Below are positions 6,025 through 8,913 of a DNA stretch of 8,913 nucleotides, in pieces. The stretch covers positions 1 to 8,913 of the forward strand of contig JACQYJ010000119.1 of assembly GCA_016208525.1 (NCBI GenBank). The letters are read 5' to 3'. This DNA is from Deltaproteobacteria bacterium. Lineage in GTDB: Bacteria; Desulfobacterota; JAENJC01. The stretch's first letter is position 1. The number at the start of each line of letters is the position of its first letter. The notes under the pieces are model-generated. The model ran no database searches and had not been told where the DNA came from. It saw nothing but the letters and a program-made list of their open reading frames with translations. Both the position numbers and the translations under genes were made by a program.

Positions 6025-6078
6025 GTAGGGGCGCCCCTGTGTGGCCACCCAAGGGCAACCACGCAGGGCTGCCGCTAC
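6025..6078. repeat. hairpin repeat between exchanger gene and trxB (REP-like)
   Basis: Two 26-bp arms, 6025-6050 (GTAGGGGCGCCCCTGTGTGG...) and 6053-6078, pair at 19 of 26 positions around a two-base loop. They resemble the dispersed GTAGGGGCGACCC...GGGTCGCCCCTAC palindromes seen in many environmental genomes. It begins 3 nt past the exchanger stop and ends 8 nt before the trxB Shine-Dalgarno. It may stabilise or attenuate the mRNA between the two genes; no T-tract follows. Confidence 0.65.
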
Positions 6079-6096
6079 CTATTTTCAGGAGGGTTC

Positions 6097-7014
6097 ATGA
6101 CTGATATTTACGATGTAATCATTATCGGCGGAGGACCGGCAGGGCTCACAGCAGGCATCTACTGCGCCAGGGCCAGGTTCAAAACCTTGATGCTCGAAAA
6201 GCTGATCGCAGGCGGGCAGGTGATGACCGCCTTCATGATAGATAACTACCCAGGGTTTCCGGATGGCATCCAGGGGCCTGACCTCATGGAGAAATTCATC
6301 GAGCAGGGGAAGAGGTTCGGCCTGGAGACAGACAGCGGCACAGTTGAAAAGATATCAGTCGAAGGCGATATAAAGCTGGTCCACCTTGAGGACAGGGTCA
6401 TAAAGTGCAAAGCTGTGATAATAGCTTCAGGCGCTGCACCCATCAAGCTGAACGTCCCGGGGGAAGGACTGTATGTCGGGCGAGGGGTCTCTTACTGCGC
6501 AACATGCGATGGGGCATTCTTCAGGAACCAGGATGTCGCCGTAATCGGAGGAGGCAATTCAGCCCTATCAGAGGCCTTCTTCCTGACCAGGTTTGCAAGC
6601 AGGGTACATATAATCCACAGACGAGACAAGCTCAGGGCTGATGCCATTGTCCAGGAGGAGGCCCATGCCAATCCGAAGATATCTTTCATCCTGGACACTG
6701 TGGTTGACGCCATAGAAGGCGATGAAACAGGGATGACCAAGCTAAAGAGCAGGAATATAAAAAACGGCGCGACATCAGAACTTCCAGCCCAGGGGGTCTT
6801 CATATATGTGGGGATGCACCCGAATACCGAATTTTTAAAGGGTTTTGTTGAGCTTACTCCTGACGGGTACGTAGTTGCAGACGAGGAGGGGAGGAGTTCT
6901 ATCCCGGGAATATTGGCCGCAGGGGATGTGAGGAATAAGCAGTTGAGGCAGATCGCAACAGCAGTGGGAGACGGGGCTGCGGTGTCATTTACAGTGGAGA
7001 AGTATCTTAAATGA
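6097..7014 (+). CDS. trxB: thioredoxin-disulfide reductase
   Basis: The product is 305 residues, the normal length for the low-molecular-weight bacterial enzyme. It is a cytoplasmic flavoprotein that passes electrons from NADPH through FAD and a disulfide to thioredoxin. FAD motifs are IIIGGGPAGLTAGIYCAR (residues 8-25) and GILAAGDVRNK near the C-terminus. The redox centre is CATC (134-137). The NADPH domain has VIGGGNSALSEA (149-160) and HRRDKLRA (174-181), whose arginines indicate NADPH preference; the usual GGGDSA is GGGNSA here. A clear AGGAGG (6087-6092) sits 4 nt before the ATG. Its stop codon overlaps the gpsA start (ATGA), so the two genes are translationally coupled. Confidence 0.96.
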   Translation: MTDIYDVIIIGGGPAGLTAGIYCARARFKTLMLEKLIAGGQVMTAFMIDNYPGFPDGIQGPDLMEKFIEQGKRFGLETDSGTVEKISVEGDIKLVHLEDRVIKCKAVIIASGAAPIKLNVPGEGLYVGRGVSYCATCDGAFFRNQDVAVIGGGNSALSEAFFLTRFASRVHIIHRRDKLRADAIVQEEAHANPKISFILDTVVDAIEGDETGMTKLKSRNIKNGATSELPAQGVFIYVGMHPNTEFLKGFVELTPDGYVVADEEGRSSIPGILAAGDVRNKQLRQIATAVGDGAAVSFTVEKYLK

Positions 7015-7904
7015 AGATAGGTGTTGTAGGCGCGGGAAGCTGGGGAACCACAATCGCGGATATGCTGGCCCTAAACGGCCATGACGTTACACTATGGGTC
7101 TACGAGGCAGACCTCTGCGAGAGGATGAGGAACAGGGGCGAGAATGATCTGTATCTGCCAGGGTTTGCCCTTTCAAAAAACATCAAATTCACGAACTCAA
7201 TCGAAGATGCTGTGTCAGGAACGGAGATGGTGGTTTCCGCCGCCCCTGCCCAGGTGGTAAGAAGAGTTATTTCAAAGGCGGTCCCGTATATTTCTGCAAA
7301 TGCCCTAATTGTCAGCCTCTCCAAAGGGATAGAGGAAGGGACCCTTATGCTGATGAGCGACCTCCTGAAAGAGGCGCTGCCCAATGGCCTGAATAAAAAA
7401 CTCTGCTTTCTCTCAGGGCCAAGGGTATATACACATGACGACGTAACAGGTGTTGAACTCGGAGGCGCTGTAAAGAACGTCATAGCCATCGCAACGGGAA
7501 TAGCCGATGGCCTTGGCTTTGGATACAACAGCAGGGCAGCCCTCATAACCAGGGGACTGGCAGAGATATCAAGGCTTGGGGCAAAGATGGGGGCGAATCC
7601 CCTTACCTTCTCAGGGCTGGCGGGACTCGGTGATCTGGTATTGACCTGCACAGGAGAGCTGTCGAGAAACAGGACCGTCGGTTACAAGATTGGAAAGGGG
7701 GCAACCCTTGAAGAGGTCACCGGAGGCATGAATATGGTGGCTGAAGGGGTTGCCACATCCAGGGCGGTCCACCAGCTCTCAAAAAAGATCGGCATAGAGA
7801 TGCCGATAACAGAGCATGTCTATAAAATCCTCTATGAAGGGCTGCCGGCAAAGGATGCGGTGATAAATCTCATGTCTCGAGACCTCAAGCGAGAGGTAGA
7901 GTAA
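7011..7904 (+). CDS. gpsA: NAD(P)-dependent glycerol-3-phosphate dehydrogenase with internal in-frame deletion
   Basis: GpsA makes sn-glycerol-3-phosphate from dihydroxyacetone phosphate for phospholipid synthesis. Family marks are GAGSWGTTIA (residues 7-16), SLSKGIEEG with Lys105, GVELGGAVKNVIAIATGIADG with Lys155, GLAGLGDLVLTCTGELSRNR (Ser218-Arg219-Asn220) and Glu245 in VAEGVATS. The protein is 297 residues against about 330-340 normally. The shortfall is at one point: LSGP (134-137) is followed at once by RVYTHDDVTG, whereas the family has about 36 intervening residues (SFAKE...PTAV...LF). The junction is near base 7421 and the frame is kept. The missing part includes the Ser/Thr and Ala after SGP that contact substrate and NAD in the family, plus a strand of the Rossmann domain, so activity is doubtful. 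It starts within the trxB stop (4-nt overlap); a GGAG lies 11 nt upstream. Confidence 0.9.
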   Translation: MKIGVVGAGSWGTTIADMLALNGHDVTLWVYEADLCERMRNRGENDLYLPGFALSKNIKFTNSIEDAVSGTEMVVSAAPAQVVRRVISKAVPYISANALIVSLSKGIEEGTLMLMSDLLKEALPNGLNKKLCFLSGPRVYTHDDVTGVELGGAVKNVIAIATGIADGLGFGYNSRAALITRGLAEISRLGAKMGANPLTFSGLAGLGDLVLTCTGELSRNRTVGYKIGKGATLEEVTGGMNMVAEGVATSRAVHQLSKKIGIEMPITEHVYKILYEGLPAKDAVINLMSRDLKREVE

Positions 7905-8012
7905 CCTTTTCTTTACGCCTTCGCTTAGAAACGTCTACTTTTGGTGCGGCTTTGCGCGAGACAGGCCTGAGTAGTTACGTTCAAAGATGTATGCCTGTTT
8001 CAGGGGGAAAAT
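7905..8012. other. intergenic gap between gpsA and metG remnant
   Basis: This is the 108-bp gap between the convergent gpsA and metG 3' ends. I find no ORF, no convincing terminator hairpin with a T-tract and no clear repeat in it; only short weak pairings (for example CCTG-TTT-CAGG near 7994) are visible. Confidence 0.4.
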
Positions 8013-8600
8013 CTACTTCTCCTCAACCCTCGGGAAGAGCGGCGCGGGTTTGCTCAGGGTTATCCCAGTCTTAAGGCCGCCCCATCCGGCATCTCCGATC
8101 TTGACCTCATCAAACAGGGTCGGGATGTTTAGCGCCTCCCACATCTTTGCCGCTGTATCGGGCATGAATGGAGAGATAAGGATGGCTGTGACCCTGAGCG
8201 ATTCCAGGGTATTGTAAATGACGGTCTGAAGCCGCTCTTTTTTTGCCTCGTCCTTTGCCAGGGCCCAAGGGGCGTTGGTCTCAATATACTTATTGGCAAA
8301 GGAGACAAGGGACCATATATTGGTAAGGCCTCTCTGAAAGGCAACCTCTTTCATGGCCCCTTCAAGGCCGGACACGGCATCAATCGCAGTCCTTATCAGT
8401 TCTCTGTCTATCTCTTCCGAACTGCATGGCGCAGGAACGACTCCGTCAAAGTATTTTATGGTCATTGCTATTGTGCGGGAGAGGAGGTTCCCCAGGTCGT
8501 TGGCCAACTCCCCGTTTATCCTCCCTACCAGCGCTGTTGTGGAAAAGTCGCCGTCCAGGCCGAACGGAACCTCGCGAAGGAGGAAGTACCTGAACTGGGG
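8013..8600 (-). pseudogene. metG: methionyl-tRNA synthetase, C-terminal fragment lacking the catalytic domain
   Basis: The minus frame from about 8597 to the TAG at 8013 encodes 194 residues that are plainly the anticodon-binding helical domain of MetG: QFRYFLLREVPFGLDGDFS, then LANDLGNLLSRT, then NKYIETNAPWALAKD, then ISPFMPDTAAKMWEAL, ending LFPRVEEK. Intact MetG has the HIGH and KMSKS catalytic domain before this (about 310 more residues); none is present. The homology breaks off abruptly near 8600. The frame happens to stay open upstream to 8897, which would give a 294-residue chimeric ORF, but residues before the break are out-of-frame transposase sequence. It ends without the tRNA-binding C-terminal extension, so it was the short MetG form. 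It is convergent with gpsA. Confidence 0.9.
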
Positions 8601-8860
8601 GCCACCACGGACCCTCGGACCAATGGACGCTTTAGCCTCATCTTCTGAGGCTGGGACAGATGAGCGGGCCGTCCCGGATGCGGCCGAGCCTGGAGTCCTG
8701 CCTTTTTCTTTTTTCGATAGGCTTGTTGCCATCGCACAACAGAGCTTAAAGCAGCCCTCAACCTTTGCGCGACCTCTCGATAGGGCTTGCCCAGTTTTAG
8801 CAAGGCAATTGCCTGATGTCTGCGACGTTCCAACTGTTGTGCTGTTCCATAGGGTCTCAT
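8598..8860 (-). pseudogene. IS630-family transposase, N-terminal fragment
   Basis: A minus-strand frame from ATG 8860 begins MRPYGTAQQLERRRHQAIAL, continues through a helix-turn-helix (LGKPYREVAQRLRAALSSVVRWQQAYRKKKKAGL) and the linker ARPHPGRPAHLSQPQKMRLKRPLVRG. This is the DNA-binding N-terminus of IS630/Tc1-mariner-type transposases. After VRG, or shortly beyond, the frame runs into metG sequence read in the wrong frame, so the catalytic DDE domain is gone. About 87 residues are genuine transposase. The outer IS end is probably in the AT-rich TATAGTATAG region at 8865-8874, but I cannot fix the terminal repeat. Confidence 0.8.
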
Positions 8861-8913
8861 ACCCTATAGTATAGTAAATTTTTATAAATGTATCCATTAT
8901 TTAGTTCAATAAG

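Noticed and set aside
8013..8897. A single 294-residue ORF on the minus strand as one gene
   Set aside because: Only the last 194 residues are MetG. The first ~100 are IS630-type transposase DNA read out of frame, with no homology sense, so the long ORF is a chance fusion.

Overview
The window is an ordinary chromosomal stretch of a Gram-negative-type bacterium of roughly balanced base composition. It carries housekeeping genes separated by unusually many small palindromic or insertion-derived elements. The gene set (DNA polymerase III delta, tmRNA, thioredoxin reductase, glycerol-3-phosphate dehydrogenase, methionyl-tRNA synthetase), the paired DUF948/YtxH genes and the style of the dispersed hairpin repeats recall environmental Nitrospirota or Desulfobacterota-like genomes. 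That placement is inferred from general resemblance, not from a search.

Layout, left to right. Positions 1-835 (minus) hold most of holA, cut by the window edge. Positions 836-1145 are non-coding, with a short-period repeat and a long nested palindrome. Positions 1104-1408 look like an internally deleted insertion sequence: imperfect inverted ends plus the C-terminal scrap of an integrase-type transposase. Its right end carries a TTGACA box that may act as an outward promoter for the two-gene operon at 1446-2118 (a DUF948-like membrane-anchored protein and a YtxH-like protein), which ends in a hairpin terminator. Another palindromic repeat (2255-2384) precedes an isoprenylcysteine-methyltransferase/NnrU-like membrane protein (2450-3115). 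This converges on an alpha/beta hydrolase (3130-4008, minus). The intergenic region upstream of the hydrolase contains an extended -10 promoter for ssrA (tmRNA, 4127-4476), and a 63-residue unrecognised ORF starts 7 nt after the tmRNA CCA. A 135-bp MITE-like element (4776-4910) follows. A sodium/calcium-exchanger-family protein (5005-6021, TTG start), a 54-bp hairpin repeat, and the translationally coupled trxB-gpsA pair (6097-7904) come next. The window ends with a metG remnant fused to an IS630-type transposase remnant (minus).

Two core genes look damaged. GpsA lacks about 36 residues immediately after its SGP motif, including residues that contact substrate and NAD in the family. MetG keeps only its last 194 residues, because the catalytic domain is replaced by the 5' part of an IS630-type transposase. 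Either this genome has undergone insertion-driven decay with the functions supplied elsewhere, or the contig carries assembly errors; the sequence alone cannot decide.

I found no CRISPR array, no defence system and no convincing new multi-gene system. The most interesting material is the set of small mobile-element relics, the possible IS-borne promoter, the ORF abutting tmRNA and the two broken housekeeping genes.
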